Positions 7,865 to 16,146 of a stretch of DNA of 51,799 nucleotides are shown here, one piece after another; position 1 is the stretch's first letter, and each line of letters begins with the position of its first letter. The DNA is from Henriciella sp. (lineage in GTDB: Bacteria > Pseudomonadota > Alphaproteobacteria > Caulobacterales > Hyphomonadaceae): positions 1,173 to 52,971 of the forward strand of contig DUBH01000082.1 in the NCBI GenBank assembly GCA_012960415.1, given 5' to 3'. The notes below the pieces were generated by a model. That model did not search any database and was not told where the DNA came from. It saw only the letters and a program-made list of their open reading frames with translations. The translations under genes were made by a program, and so were the position numbers.

Positions 7865-8596
7865 ATGATCAGGGCTTTTGCCAATCCGCATCGTTTCATG
7901 GCGCTTTCGCGCTGGCTCGCGCCTGCCTGTCTGGGCGTCGGCGCGCTGCTGATGGTGTGGAGCGTCTGGCAAGGCCTCTGGGTCGTGCCACACGATGACT
8001 ATCAGGGCGGCGACATCATGCGCGCCATGTTCGTCCATGTCCCGTCTGCCTGGCTCGCCATGGCAAGCTATATGGGCCTCGCCGCGACCGGCCTCATCTG
8101 GTTCGTCTGGCGCCATGAGCTTGCTGACATGGCGGCCAAATCCATCGCGCCGCTTGGCGCGGCCTATACGGCGATGTGCCTTGCGACCGGTTCTATCTGG
8201 GGCAAGCCGACCTGGGGCACCTGGTGGCTCTGGGATGATGCCCGCATGATGTCGGTGCTGGTCATGTTCTTCCTGTTCCTTGGGTACATGGCGCTGCGTG
8301 CGGCCATGGAGACGCGCCAGAAGGCAGCGCGCGCTGGCGCCATCCTCGCCATGGTCGGCGCCGTCAATGTGCCGCTCATCAAATTCTCGGTCGATATCTG
8401 GTCGTCCATCCATCAGGATGCGAGCGTGCTGCGCCTCGACGGACCGGCCATGCCGCCTGTCTATCTGACGCCGCTCCTGATTGGCGGACTGGCGCACATG
8501 ATCTTCTTTGCGGGCCTCACCATGATGCTGATGCGCGCTGAGGTCTGGGGGCGCCGCGGCGACGTTCTCATCGCGCGCAAGCTGTCGGGGGCCTGA
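7865..8596 (+). CDS. ccmC: Heme transporter CcmC
   Basis: Delivers heme to CcmE in the inner membrane. ATG 7865 (MIRAFANPHRF) follows AGGAGAAGCC, a strong ribosome site, and gives 243 residues, the usual size. The open frame continues upstream inside ccmB but is not coding there. Six membrane helices are predicted, and the tryptophan-rich heme-binding motif WGKPTWGTWWLWDDARM is plain. Conserved histidines flank it (HVPSAW before, SIHQ after). It lies 22 bases downstream of ccmB and 3 bases upstream of ccmD. Confidence 0.95.
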   Translation: MIRAFANPHRFMALSRWLAPACLGVGALLMVWSVWQGLWVVPHDDYQGGDIMRAMFVHVPSAWLAMASYMGLAATGLIWFVWRHELADMAAKSIAPLGAAYTAMCLATGSIWGKPTWGTWWLWDDARMMSVLVMFFLFLGYMALRAAMETRQKAARAGAILAMVGAVNVPLIKFSVDIWSSIHQDASVLRLDGPAMPPVYLTPLLIGGLAHMIFFAGLTMMLMRAEVWGRRGDVLIARKLSGA

Positions 8597-8599
8597 TCC

Positions 8600-8755
8600 A
8601 TGCTTCCAGTCTTTGAGCAGAACGCAGCCTTCATCTGGGCCATCTATGCAATCGGTGCGGTCGTGCCGGTCGGGCTGTTTGTCTATGCGCTCATCCGCGC
8701 GCGCATCGCCAAGCGCCGTCTGGACCGCCTGCAGGCCGAAAGGGAGCGGGGCTGA
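8600..8755 (+). CDS. ccmD: Heme exporter small subunit CcmD
   Basis: Small ORF of 51 residues. One hydrophobic helix spans about residues 11-32 (FIWAIYAIGAVVPVGLFVYA), followed by a basic cytoplasmic tail (RARIAKRRLDRLQAERERG). This is the standard CcmD layout: one membrane pass and a charged C-terminus, acting with CcmC to release holo-CcmE. It sits three bases after ccmC and overlaps ccmG at TGATG (8753-8757). Confidence 0.88.
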   Translation: MLPVFEQNAAFIWAIYAIGAVVPVGLFVYALIRARIAKRRLDRLQAERERG

Positions 8756-9276
8756 TGAAACGCTGGCTGCTTGTCATTCCAGTCGCTCTTCTTCTCGGGC
8801 TCGGCGTGCTTGGCGCCTACCAGCTGATGCAGCCCGATGATGAGAGCTTTGTCGCCAAGGCAGATCGGAGCGCGCCTGAGCGCGCTTTCCCACTGCTCGA
8901 TGCGCCAGAGCAGGAGATCAGCTTTGCCACCCCGCCCGGTGATGGCCCGGTCATGGTGAACCTGTTTGCCAGCTGGTGCGCGCCTTGCCGGGCTGAGCAT
9001 GGCGACATCACTGCGCTTGCAGAAACCTTTCCCGGGCAGGTCTACGGCCTTGCCTACAAGGATGCACCTGAAGCGACGCGCGCCTTTCTGGAAGAGCTTG
9101 GAAACCCGTTCGAGCAGATCGGTGTCGATCCGTCAGGGCAGGGCGGCCTCGACTTCGGCCTGACAGGTGTGCCCGAGACCTTTGTGATCAGCGCAGACGG
9201 GCAGATCATCCTGCATGTGCGCGGTCCGCTGGATGTCGAACGCAGCCAACAGGTCGCAGAAGCGCTCGGCGGCTAG
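8755..9276 (+). CDS. ccmG: Thiol:disulfide interchange protein CcmG/DsbE
   Basis: Membrane-anchored periplasmic thioredoxin that keeps apocytochrome c cysteines reduced. The 173-residue protein has an N-terminal uncleaved anchor (about 5-22). Its thioredoxin domain carries the active site WCAPC at 74-78 (Cys75, Cys78), then a cis-proline loop in GVPETFVIS. The acidic CcmG insert region is normal. It is the last gene of the ccm run here; ccmE, ccmF, ccmH and ccmI are not in the window and must lie elsewhere. It ends seven bases from the convergent marR-type gene. Confidence 0.93.
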   Translation: MKRWLLVIPVALLLGLGVLGAYQLMQPDDESFVAKADRSAPERAFPLLDAPEQEISFATPPGDGPVMVNLFASWCAPCRAEHGDITALAETFPGQVYGLAYKDAPEATRAFLEELGNPFEQIGVDPSGQGGLDFGLTGVPETFVISADGQIILHVRGPLDVERSQQVAEALGG

Positions 9277-9283
9277 GGCGCGC

Positions 9284-9886
9284 CTATTTCTTCTTTTTCT
9301 TTTTCTTCTTCTTGTCGGACTTCGATTTGTCCGCCTTGGCCGATTTGTCCTTCTTGGACTTCTTCGGCTTGTCCTTGGTGGCCTTGCCTGGGCCGGCGTC
9401 CGCGGCTTCTTCGGACACGACGTCCTCAACCTCCGGCTCTTCTTCCGGTGCGCCGATGGCGGCAAGCGACAGGATAAAGCCTGCGCGGCGGTTGGAGCGG
9501 ATCATGGCGAGCAGGGCGTTGTCCGCAGCTTCGACGCCCGGCAGCGCCGCATCATAGACTTCACGGCCCTTCGCAAGCAGGGATACTGCTTTGGCGCGGG
9601 CATCCTCTGGCGACGTCGTCCGCTCGATATAACCTGAGGCTTCCATCCGGCGGACCATTTCGGCCAGTGTGGAGCGGTCGATACCGGTGCGATCGACAAG
9701 GCTGGACTGGCTCTGGCCTTCTTCGCTCGCCAGCGCGGCGAGGACGGCAAACTGGCGAAGGGTCAGCCCCTGCGCAGCCAAAGCTTCAGTCGAAAGATTG
9801 ACCGCGGCCTGCTGAGCTCTGTGCAGCAAATGGCTGGGTGACGTAGAGAGATCGAAGCTCTGCGGGTCTTGTTGGTCAGCCATCAC
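9284..9886 (-). CDS. MarR-family regulator with lysine-rich C-terminal tail
   Basis: A 200-residue protein. Residues about 20-140 are a MarR winged helix: LTLRQFAVLAALASEEGQSQ, then SLVDRTGIDRSTLAEMVRRM (recognition helix region) and a wing with GYIERTTSPEDARAKAV. A dimerisation helix follows to about 150. Residues about 166-200 are an extreme tail of Lys, Asp and Ser ending in nine consecutive lysines, which MarR proteins normally lack. The tail is encoded by AAG/AAA-rich DNA running to the stop at 9284, so a slippage-prone run is possible. Start ATG 9886 (or the next Met codon at 9883). Target genes unknown; it diverges from the Nudix gene across 109 bases. Confidence 0.8.
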   Translation of the reverse strand: MMADQQDPQSFDLSTSPSHLLHRAQQAAVNLSTEALAAQGLTLRQFAVLAALASEEGQSQSSLVDRTGIDRSTLAEMVRRMEASGYIERTTSPEDARAKAVSLLAKGREVYDAALPGVEAADNALLAMIRSNRRAGFILSLAAIGAPEEEPEVEDVVSEEAADAGPGKATKDKPKKSKKDKSAKADKSKSDKKKKKKKKK

Positions 9887-9995
9887 GATCTATCCTTGCA
9901 GTTCACTTTACCTGATCCGTTACCAGACAGTATCTGGAAACAAACCGTGTGCGGATCAATGTGCGTTCGTAATAAACCATCACAATAACAGGCTG

Positions 9996-10532
9996 ATGAC
10001 ACAGACAGTGGACGAGAAATTCGAGCTTGGCGTTCCGAACGGCGATGACCGCGAACGCCGCATCTGCCAGACCTGCGGCTTCGTCGATTACCGCAATCCC
10101 CGCATCGTGGCTGGCTCGGTCGTGACCAAAGGCGACCAGATCCTGCTCTGCAAGCGCGCAATCGAGCCGCGCAAGGGGTTCTGGACGCTGCCAGCTGGAT
10201 ATATGGAGCTTGGCGAGACCGTCGAGGAAGCCGCCCAGCGCGAGGCCCGCGAGGAAGCTTGCGCCACCATCAATATCGACCGGATGTTGGCGACCTATTC
10301 CATTCCGCGTATCGGGCAGGTGCAGGTGATGTTCCGCGCCACTCTGGAATCGGACTTCAAGGCAGGCCCCGAAAGTCTCGATGTGCAGCTTTTCGACTGG
10401 AAGGATATTCCCTGGTCAGAGCTTGCTTTCCCGACAGTCGTCTGGGCGCTGACGCATTATGCTGAAACACGCGGAAAGGCGGATTTCGTGCCCTATGGCA
10501 ATCCGCCCAATACCGACAAGATTACGCGCTAG
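9996..10532 (+). CDS. Nudix hydrolase with N-terminal zinc-ribbon half
   Basis: Predicted 178-residue nucleotide-diphosphate hydrolase. A CQTCG pair (Cys24, Cys27) within RRICQTCGFVDYRNP is the half zinc ribbon seen in NudC-like and ADP-ribose-type Nudix proteins. The Nudix box begins GYMELGETVEEAAQREAREE at residue 68 and has the metal-binding REAREE core; the usual Gly after EE is replaced (EEACA). The substrate cannot be read from sequence; NADH or ADP-ribose are typical for relatives. The stop overlaps the end of the convergent YciB-like gene by 11 bases. Confidence 0.85.
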   Translation: MTQTVDEKFELGVPNGDDRERRICQTCGFVDYRNPRIVAGSVVTKGDQILLCKRAIEPRKGFWTLPAGYMELGETVEEAAQREAREEACATINIDRMLATYSIPRIGQVQVMFRATLESDFKAGPESLDVQLFDWKDIPWSELAFPTVVWALTHYAETRGKADFVPYGNPPNTDKITR

Positions 10533-11295
10533 CTTCGCTTTCGCGCTTGGCGGCGTCGTCATCGCCGTCGCGAAGATGCTTCATCGTATAGGGTACATTC
10601 GCCGCGCCGAAGGCCAGCGTGATGACCCAGGTGCCAAGCTTCCACCAGGTTGCCCAGGCATCCTCGAAATTGCGCGCCCCGAATGTGATGCCAAGGAAGT
10701 CATACTCCCCCGCGGGGGCCCAGAGCAGGCCTGCGATATAGAGCGGCTCTTCCAGCGGCGGCACGAAATAGCGCCAGACAAACTCATTGGCGGCCGCCAT
10801 GAAAACAAAATAGCCACCCCATCGGATCGCAAGCTGTGTCCAGGCATGGTCGGGCAGGTCGAACACCGTCTTGAACATCACTTTCCAGATGTTCGTGCCG
10901 AAGGCGAGCGAGCCGAAGATGAAGGCGGCAAGGATCAGCTGCTGGATGGTTGGCTTCGCATAGATGAAGCCCTTGTCCTGCAGCACGATGCCGATGATCC
11001 CGAAAGATCCGACGATACCTGCGCTAAGCAGTGTGAAGAGCGGCACGCGTCCGCCGGTCATCAGTCTGCGGGCGATAAATCCGACCGTCAGGACGATCAG
11101 CACGCCGGTCGCCCAGTAGAGCGCCGTATCGGAATTGATCGACATATTCACGTCGCCGATCGAGGTTTCGACGTCGATACCGAGCAGCCGGATCAGATTG
11201 TAGACCGCCACGAATGCGATCACGGGCAGCAATTCACCCCAGATCTGGTTGGCTTTGCTGGCGGCAGTGTCCAGGTCGGAGCTTTTGTCTGTCAT
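10522..11295 (-). CDS. YciB/IspZ-like inner-membrane protein (septation protein A family)
   Basis: A 257-residue polytopic membrane protein with about six hydrophobic helices. Family marks are KPTIQQLILAAFIFGSLAFG in the middle, and an RWGGYFVFMAAANEFVWR helix followed by a final TWVITLAFGAANVPYTMKHL. These correspond to the YciB segments KPT, a W-containing linker and the NEIVWR-type helix. The C-terminal tail is Asp/Lys/Glu-rich and hydrophilic. YciB proteins affect envelope integrity and septation in several bacteria; the mechanism is unclear. It follows the flippase gene on the same strand by eight bases and is probably co-transcribed with it. Confidence 0.72.
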   Translation of the reverse strand: MTDKSSDLDTAASKANQIWGELLPVIAFVAVYNLIRLLGIDVETSIGDVNMSINSDTALYWATGVLIVLTVGFIARRLMTGGRVPLFTLLSAGIVGSFGIIGIVLQDKGFIYAKPTIQQLILAAFIFGSLAFGTNIWKVMFKTVFDLPDHAWTQLAIRWGGYFVFMAAANEFVWRYFVPPLEEPLYIAGLLWAPAGEYDFLGITFGARNFEDAWATWWKLGTWVITLAFGAANVPYTMKHLRDGDDDAAKRESEASA

Positions 11296-11303
11296 GAAGC
11301 CTG

Positions 11304-12764
11304 TTACGTAGCTGGGGGCTCGGTGGATGCGTTGAGCCTGTCTTGCACGAATGATCTGGCACCTCCAGCATCAATCGCAAGCGCGGCTGCGGCGTACACA
11401 ATCGCCCCGGCGAAGGCTTTCGCGATGAGCTCTGGCCAACCGCCAAAATCCGGCATGATCGCGATGGCTGGCCACATGGCAAACGATGCGGCGAGAATCT
11501 TGAGCACCAGTAAGAACGGGAATGGGAAGGCCACATAGCGTCGCCCGCGTCCTGCGATAACCAGTATGCCGATCCCATAGCTCGTGATCGTTGCTGCAAC
11601 GGCACCGATAATTCCGAACTGCGGGATGAGTATGATGTTTGCGGCGATATTCACGCCCGCTGGGATCAGCATCAGCAGCGCTCGCTCCCCTGTTTTCTGG
11701 GCGAGCTGGAAGGCTTCGGCATAATAATGCATCAGAAGACCGTTCATCAGCCCGGCAAAGGCGATCCAGGGGATGATGCGCGCCGCCTGCTCGCGAAGGT
11801 CTTCGCCGATCAGCGCTTCGGAAAGCGGCTCTGCAACAAGCGCCAGCCCCATGGCGGCAGGCAGTCCTATCAGTAGCATGGTCGTCACAAGGCTACGTGC
11901 TTCGCGCCGTGCGGCGTCAGGGCCTTCCTCTTCGTAGGCGGCGAGCACAAGTGGCTGACCAGCCATGGCGGCCCAGGCGCAAAGGAGAAGGATCGTCTTG
12001 TCCGCAACGCCATAGCCCGCCGCATAAGCCCCGACAGCTGCCTCTCCGATGAAGAGTGAGATGAGAAACCGGTCAGCCACCGAAAGCAGAAGATCGAGTG
12101 ACAAGGCAGCCGCGATTGGCAGGCCATAGGAATAGTATGCGCGGATCTTGTCGGCGCGCGGAGAAGCGTCTTTCGCCTGGTTCTGTAGCCAGAACAGTTG
12201 GGGGATACCGACGATGAGACCGGCTATCACCAGACCCATGAAGGGGGCTGCGGCTCCAGCGTCCGTCAACCATGCGATGATGGCTCCGAGCGCGAACCCG
12301 CCGAGCAGCTTGAACGAATAGACCAGGACATAGCGTTGTACCTGCTGGCTTGCGCGATGTGCCTCCAGCGTAGCCTGAACCAGCGTGCCGATCGGCATGG
12401 AGAGCGCAATCCATGGCAGGAGTTGCAGGTAGCGCGGCATATGCGAGACGGCTGCGGCCAGTATCACCATCGCCAGTGCGGCCAGCAGCAAGGAGCGCAG
12501 CAGCAACGCCCGCACTGTCGCGAAATGCTCTGCAAGCGCGCGCTCACCTTCGGCGCGTGCCTTGGCGGTGTATCGATAGGCCGCCGCTTCGCCTGGCGCC
12601 AGCGTCAGCGTGTGGATCAGCGCCATCACGGACAGCATCAGCGCGTAACGGCCATACTCTTCCGGCCCCAGCAGGCGCGTGAAAACATAGACCGCCCCGA
12701 AGGAGGCGAGCGCGCTGGCGAGGTTAGCTGGCAGATAGCCTGCGAGGTGGCGGGCGAGTTTCAT
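11304..12764 (-). CDS. Oligosaccharide flippase family (Wzx/MATE-like) membrane protein
   Basis: A 486-residue protein with 12 to 14 hydrophobic helices. The N-terminus reads LARHLAGYLPANLASALASF then FTRLLGPEEYGRYALML, the hallmark start of polysaccharide flippases (PF01943/PF13440 type). The family is thought to move lipid-linked glycans across the inner membrane. No glycosyltransferase genes lie nearby, so the substrate is unknown. Start ATG 12764, MKLARHLAGYL. It is upstream of the YciB-like gene on the same strand and 35 bases after the DMT transporter gene, perhaps forming a three-gene membrane-protein operon. Confidence 0.82.
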   Translation of the reverse strand: MKLARHLAGYLPANLASALASFGAVYVFTRLLGPEEYGRYALMLSVMALIHTLTLAPGEAAAYRYTAKARAEGERALAEHFATVRALLLRSLLLAALAMVILAAAVSHMPRYLQLLPWIALSMPIGTLVQATLEAHRASQQVQRYVLVYSFKLLGGFALGAIIAWLTDAGAAAPFMGLVIAGLIVGIPQLFWLQNQAKDASPRADKIRAYYSYGLPIAAALSLDLLLSVADRFLISLFIGEAAVGAYAAGYGVADKTILLLCAWAAMAGQPLVLAAYEEEGPDAARREARSLVTTMLLIGLPAAMGLALVAEPLSEALIGEDLREQAARIIPWIAFAGLMNGLLMHYYAEAFQLAQKTGERALLMLIPAGVNIAANIILIPQFGIIGAVAATITSYGIGILVIAGRGRRYVAFPFPFLLVLKILAASFAMWPAIAIMPDFGGWPELIAKAFAGAIVYAAAALAIDAGGARSFVQDRLNASTEPPAT

Positions 12765-12799
12765 GAAGCTGCCCCTAGCAGCTATATCCGAAAGGAGGA

Positions 12800-13660
12800 T
12801 TAAAGGCTGGTCTCAAGCAGGAGGAGGCCCGCCGCGAGGACGCAGGCCGCTACAATCCGGCGCGGCCCGAACCCTTCCTTCAGGAAGACGGCCCCCAGGA
12901 TCGCCCCGAACACGACAGAAGTTTCGCGCATGGCTGTGACGGTGGCGGCATCGGTCATGGAAAAGGCAAGCAGCGCCGCGCCATAAGAGATGACCGAAGA
13001 AACGCCGCCGACCGCGCCGCCAACGAGCTGCGGGCGCAGGCGCTTGAAAAGCTGGCCGCGCCGCGTCCAGACCGTCACGGCGGTGGTACCCAGCCAGTCG
13101 AGCATGAAAAGCCAGACAATGAAGGTGAAACGGTTCTCTGCGAGGCGCACGCCATAGGCATCCGTCACTGAATAGAGCCCGATGCCGAGCGCGGTGAGCC
13201 CGGCCCACATGAGCGCGATCCGGTCCAGCGAGGCCTGATCCAAGGATTTTCCGGCGGGCAGCGCAAATACGATCAGCGCCAGTGTCGCCAGCGTCAGCCC
13301 CGCCCAGCCCAGCAGTGTCGGCATTTCCTGCAGGGCAAAGACCGCAATGATGGCGGTCGCAAGTGGCGCGAGGCCCCGCATAACGGGGAAGACCAGCGAC
13401 AGGTCGCCCCTGTGAAGGGCGCGGATCATGAAGAACTGGTAGATCCAGTGCGCGCCGATCGCCATCGCGATGGCTGGCCAGAGCGCGGCTTCTGGAAACG
13501 GCACGAAGAAGGCAAAAGGCAGAACACAGAGCGCCGAGGTGATCGACAGCACCATACGCGCGCTGAGCACGTCGCCGCCGCGCTTTACCGCAAAATTGGC
13601 AAGCGCGACTGTGACCGCTGACAGCAAGCAGAGAAGAAGGGGGAGCGTGGTCGCTGACAT
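12800..13660 (-). CDS. DMT-family (EamA) transporter
   Basis: A 286-residue protein with ten predicted helices in two EamA repeats. The first includes NFAVKRGGDVLSARMVL and ends SLVFPVMRGLAPLATAIIAV; the second includes ATVTAMRETSVVFGAILGAV followed by FLKEGFGPRRIVAACVLAAG. The R-x-x-x-P-like segment and the LKE motif near the end are typical of drug/metabolite exporters. Substrate unknown. Start ATG 13660. It is first in a same-strand series with the flippase and YciB-like genes. Confidence 0.85.
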   Translation of the reverse strand: MSATTLPLLLCLLSAVTVALANFAVKRGGDVLSARMVLSITSALCVLPFAFFVPFPEAALWPAIAMAIGAHWIYQFFMIRALHRGDLSLVFPVMRGLAPLATAIIAVFALQEMPTLLGWAGLTLATLALIVFALPAGKSLDQASLDRIALMWAGLTALGIGLYSVTDAYGVRLAENRFTFIVWLFMLDWLGTTAVTVWTRRGQLFKRLRPQLVGGAVGGVSSVISYGAALLAFSMTDAATVTAMRETSVVFGAILGAVFLKEGFGPRRIVAACVLAAGLLLLETSL

Positions 13661-14085
13661 GGCCTGCCCTGTCGGGCTGGAGTGGCCTTATTGTCAAGCT
13701 GGATGGGTGGGAAAGGAATGCACAAGGACCACATGCGCCGTCTTAGCGCTCGTGTCCCGTCGACCTAGTAACTAGGTGGGTGCCGGTTAGGATAGGCCAC
13801 GGCCAGTCCCAGCGCCAGCTCCCTTGACGGAACGTAAGGTCGGCGGACAGCTGGCTTCCTCGAACGCCGCAGCCCTTGTGCTATCCTATGAGATAATGCG
13901 CCGGGTAGGGTTTGAACAGGGGCAATGCACGTCGGTTCGTCGCAGGAGACGCGCATCGGGATTGATGACAGCGACTTCATGAAAAACCATTAAATTACAA
14001 AGCGCTCACATCGCCCCTCAACGGGTTGAACCATAGCTGTCGATCTGTTTGGCTCCTCCGCGCTAACAAGGAAAGGAGAGCATCC
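13661..14085. other. Gene-poor stretch upstream of the DUF4168 gene
   Basis: About 425 bases with no convincing coding sequence on either strand. A 71-codon frame on the minus strand (13765-13980) lacks a ribosome site and protein-like composition. The stretch holds a perfect 7-bp palindrome ACCTAGT-A-ACTAGGT (13763-13777) containing two CTAG words, and an A/T-richer patch near 13978-14000 that probably belongs to the promoter of the gene at 14086. I see no tRNA, riboswitch or terminator with a clear T-run. Confidence 0.4.
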
Positions 14086-14478
14086 ATGTCTCTCAACAGA
14101 TTTCGTTTCGGCACCGGCGCCGCCCTCGCAGTAGCCATGACCTTTGCAGGCGGCGCGGCTGTCGCTCAGCAAACTGCACCTCAGCAGGCCCAGCCGCAGA
14201 TGCAGCAGCCAGAGATCGATCCAGTCAGCGATGCAGAGATCGAGCAGTTCGTTGCTGCCAATGGCGCACTCACGGAAATTGCTGAAGAAGCAACGCCGAA
14301 GCTGCAGGCCGCCGAAGATCAGGAAGCCGCCCAGGCCATCGAAGCTGAGGCCCAGGCCGATATGATTGCAGCCATCAAGGCCGAAGGCCTGACCGCGCAG
14401 CGCTTCACGCAGATCGTACAGCTGGCGCAGGTCGATGCTGAGCTTGCCACCAAGATCCGCACGGAAATGAACAGCTAG
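14086..14478 (+). CDS. DUF4168 domain secreted protein
   Basis: A 130-residue exported protein. ATG 14086 follows AAGGAGAG at ideal spacing. A signal peptide (MSLNRFRFGTGAALAVAMTF, then AGGAAVA) is followed by a Gln/Pro-rich linker (QQTAPQQAQPQMQQPEIDP). A helical, acidic Ala/Glu-rich domain covers about 45-130 with the DUF4168 pattern: IEQFVAANGALTEI at its start and LTAQRFTQIVQLAQVDAEL at its end. The function of DUF4168 is unknown. It is monocistronic, with a strong terminator at 14506. Confidence 0.75.
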   Translation: MSLNRFRFGTGAALAVAMTFAGGAAVAQQTAPQQAQPQMQQPEIDPVSDAEIEQFVAANGALTEIAEEATPKLQAAEDQEAAQAIEAEAQADMIAAIKAEGLTAQRFTQIVQLAQVDAELATKIRTEMNS

Positions 14479-14505
14479 GGCGCTGTTAAAGCCTGATTAT
14501 TCAAG

Positions 14506-14541
14506 ACAGGGCCCTGCCGGTACGGTGGGGCCCTGTTTTTT
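14506..14541 (+). terminator. Rho-independent terminator of the DUF4168 gene
   Basis: Perfect 9-bp inverted repeat ACAGGGCCC (14506-14514) and GGGCCCTGT (14528-14536), followed by six T residues. It lies 28 bases after the stop codon of the DUF4168 gene. Confidence 0.9.
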
Positions 14542-14652
14542 CGCAGATAGAATTTCCGCCTTCTGATCGCCCGGTTTAGGGCTTGTCTTGGTCACTCTGT
14601 GGTGAGACGTTTCCCTTAGGTGCAGGCATCAGGCCTGCGGGAGGTCCGGACG

Positions 14653-15177
14653 ATGAGATACTTGCTGCTAGCTGGTGCGCTTGCGCTTTCCGCCTGCGGA
14701 GGCGATGCGCCTGACGAAGAGGCCCAGACCACGCCGGTTGAGGCAGGCCCGATGGTCGGCGATGAAGTGCCGGTTGAGCAGCAGCCCCTGCCAGAAATTG
14801 TCTCGCCGCTCGCAGAGGCAGATCCGTTAACGCCCGGTACGTATTGCTATTTCCGTCATGACGCGAACGTTACTGAAGGCCTTGAGGTCATGGTCAATAG
14901 TGATGGCACGGTCAGCGGCGACAATTGGGGCATTATTCACCAGGAGGCGGCTGGCTATTACGCAGCCTTCTCGACAGTCCTGACCAGCGGCATGATCGAT
15001 GATACAGCGGCGGTGATGTTCGACACCCAGACTGATGTCGACGGCGACAGCCAGGGGGGCAGCGCCATCTGGTATCTCGCCACCGAAGGCGCGGTCCCTG
15101 ACGGGCTCGACATCATGCTGGAGCCTGCCGAGTGCGAAGGCTTGGAAGAGCGGGTTCAGGAAGCCGGCGCGCCTTAG
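14653..15177 (+). CDS. Putative lipoprotein of unknown function
   Basis: A 174-residue protein; ATG 14653 (MRYLLLAGALALSAC) follows GGGAGGTCC. The lipobox is LSAC with Cys15. A Pro/Glu/Val-rich acidic linker (about 18-62) leads to a compact domain with TPGTYCYFRHD, DGTVSGDNWG and a terminal EPAECEGL. The two conserved-looking cysteines (in YCYF and AECE) could form a disulfide. Overall composition is strongly acidic, as expected of a periplasm-facing protein. I do not recognise the family. It ends before the shared terminator at 15199-15232. Confidence 0.65.
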   Translation: MRYLLLAGALALSACGGDAPDEEAQTTPVEAGPMVGDEVPVEQQPLPEIVSPLAEADPLTPGTYCYFRHDANVTEGLEVMVNSDGTVSGDNWGIIHQEAAGYYAAFSTVLTSGMIDDTAAVMFDTQTDVDGDSQGGSAIWYLATEGAVPDGLDIMLEPAECEGLEERVQEAGAP

Positions 15178-15198
15178 GCGCCGGTCTGAGCGGCATAG

Positions 15199-15232
15199 AA
15201 AAAGCCCCAGCTTTTCAAGGCCGGGGCTTTCT
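15199..15232. terminator. Bidirectional terminator
   Basis: Inverted repeat AAAGCCCC (15201-15208) and GGGGCTTT (15223-15230), with A residues before and TT/CTT after. It sits between the convergent lipoprotein gene (ends 15177) and the RcnB-like gene (ends 15253) and can serve both. Confidence 0.8.
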
Positions 15233-15252
15233 TGTGTCTGTCGAGAGGCTGC

Positions 15253-15639
15253 CTAGTTAAGCAGTTGCGTCACAAGCTGGGTCGCCAGCTGAACCATGAC
15301 GATGTCGCCATCGACTTCGGCGTAATAATAGCCGTCGCGCGGGGCGTTCAGACCATAGCGGTCATAGTCGCGGATCACGCGATAGTCGTTATAGGTGCGG
15401 TCATTGTAGCGAATGGCGTCGCGCTGGCCGTCTTCATAGCCTTCATTATAGGCGCGCTGCTCATCGCGGCGGTCGTCATACCGGTCGCGGTAGTCGCTGC
15501 GATCGACACCCGGAGTACACCAGCCCTTCTTGGCGTGGCCTGGCGGGCAATGCTGTGGGTCAGCAAAGGCCGGGGTTGCAGTGGCCGCAAAAGCAGCGGC
15601 GGCAGCGCCATAAGCGCCGAATTTAATGAGCTTTTTCAT
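15253..15639 (-). CDS. RcnB-like secreted protein
   Basis: A 128-residue exported protein. ATG 15639 (MKKLIKFGAYGAAAAAFAAT) is preceded by AAGAGG and gives a clean signal peptide ending near PAFA. The mature part starts with CPPGHAKKGWCTPG, then a Tyr/Asp/Arg-rich region (RSDYRDRYDDRRDEQRAY). It ends with the RcnB-type fold VIRDYDRYGLNAPRDGYYYA and VDGDIVMVQLATQLV. RcnB of E. coli is a periplasmic nickel/cobalt homeostasis protein. In alphaproteobacteria many paralogues exist and the metal link is only an inference. An upstream in-frame ATG at 15687 would destroy the signal peptide. Confidence 0.78.
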   Translation of the reverse strand: MKKLIKFGAYGAAAAAFAATATPAFADPQHCPPGHAKKGWCTPGVDRSDYRDRYDDRRDEQRAYNEGYEDGQRDAIRYNDRTYNDYRVIRDYDRYGLNAPRDGYYYAEVDGDIVMVQLATQLVTQLLN

Positions 15640-15735
15640 GAGCCTCTTGTCCTTTCGATGCGTTCTGCACGGCATTGAAACGGACATAGGGAATAAGCGG
15701 TTCCCGTGAGCAGGCTTAACTTGAATTAAGAAAAG

Positions 15736-16146
15736 CTACTTCGCAAACAGGCGGGACATGTCGGCGAACGCCTTGATTTCTATGGCATTACCTGAAGGGT
15801 CGGTGAAGAACATGGTCGCCTGCTCGCCCGGCTCACCCTTGAAGCGGATATAGGGCTCGATCAGGAATTCCACTTTACCTTCAAGGCGTTGGCGAAGCGC
15901 CTCCCAGCTTTCTATGTCCAGCACCAGCCCGAAATGGCGCACGGGCACGCCTTTCCCGTCGACTTCATTAGTTTGAGCCGTTCCGCATAGCTCTGGTGCG
16001 AGATGCGCGACGATCTGGTGCCCATAGAAGTCAAAATCGACCCATTCAGGGCTCGACCGCCCTTCCGGGCAGCCCAGAAGCTCCCCGTAAAAGCTGCGCG
16101 CGGCGGAAAGGTCATGGACCGGAAAGGCAAGATGAAAGGGATGCAT
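15736..16146 (-). CDS. VOC (glyoxalase/bleomycin resistance) family protein
   Basis: A 136-residue protein from ATG 16146 ([20 protein letters not shown]). The frame runs upstream to 16467 but that part is not protein-like. The VOC fold is clear: [20 protein letters not shown] at the start, [14 protein letters not shown] in the middle, then [20 protein letters not shown] and [15 protein letters not shown] near the end. Metal-ligand candidates are His5, the His in RHFG and the Glu in NAIEIK. It is a single-domain protein that would dimerise; the substrate is unknown. Relatives are often annotated as dioxygenase or extradiol-like. Confidence 0.85.
   Translation of the reverse strand: MHPFHLAFPVHDLSAARSFYGELLGCPEGRSSPEWVDFDFYGHQIVAHLAPELCGTAQTNEVDGKGVPVRHFGLVLDIESWEALRQRLEGKVEFLIEPYIRFKGEPGEQATMFFTDPSGNAIEIKAFADMSRLFAK

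Noticed and set aside
10459-11538. 359-codon frame opposite the YciB-like and flippase genes
   Set aside because: Composition (Arg, Asp, Gln, His rich) is that of an antisense frame; the minus-strand genes have membrane helices and family motifs.
13765-13980. 71-codon minus-strand frame in the empty region
   Set aside because: No ribosome site, no recognisable motif and unusual residue make-up; kept only as part of the gene-poor stretch.
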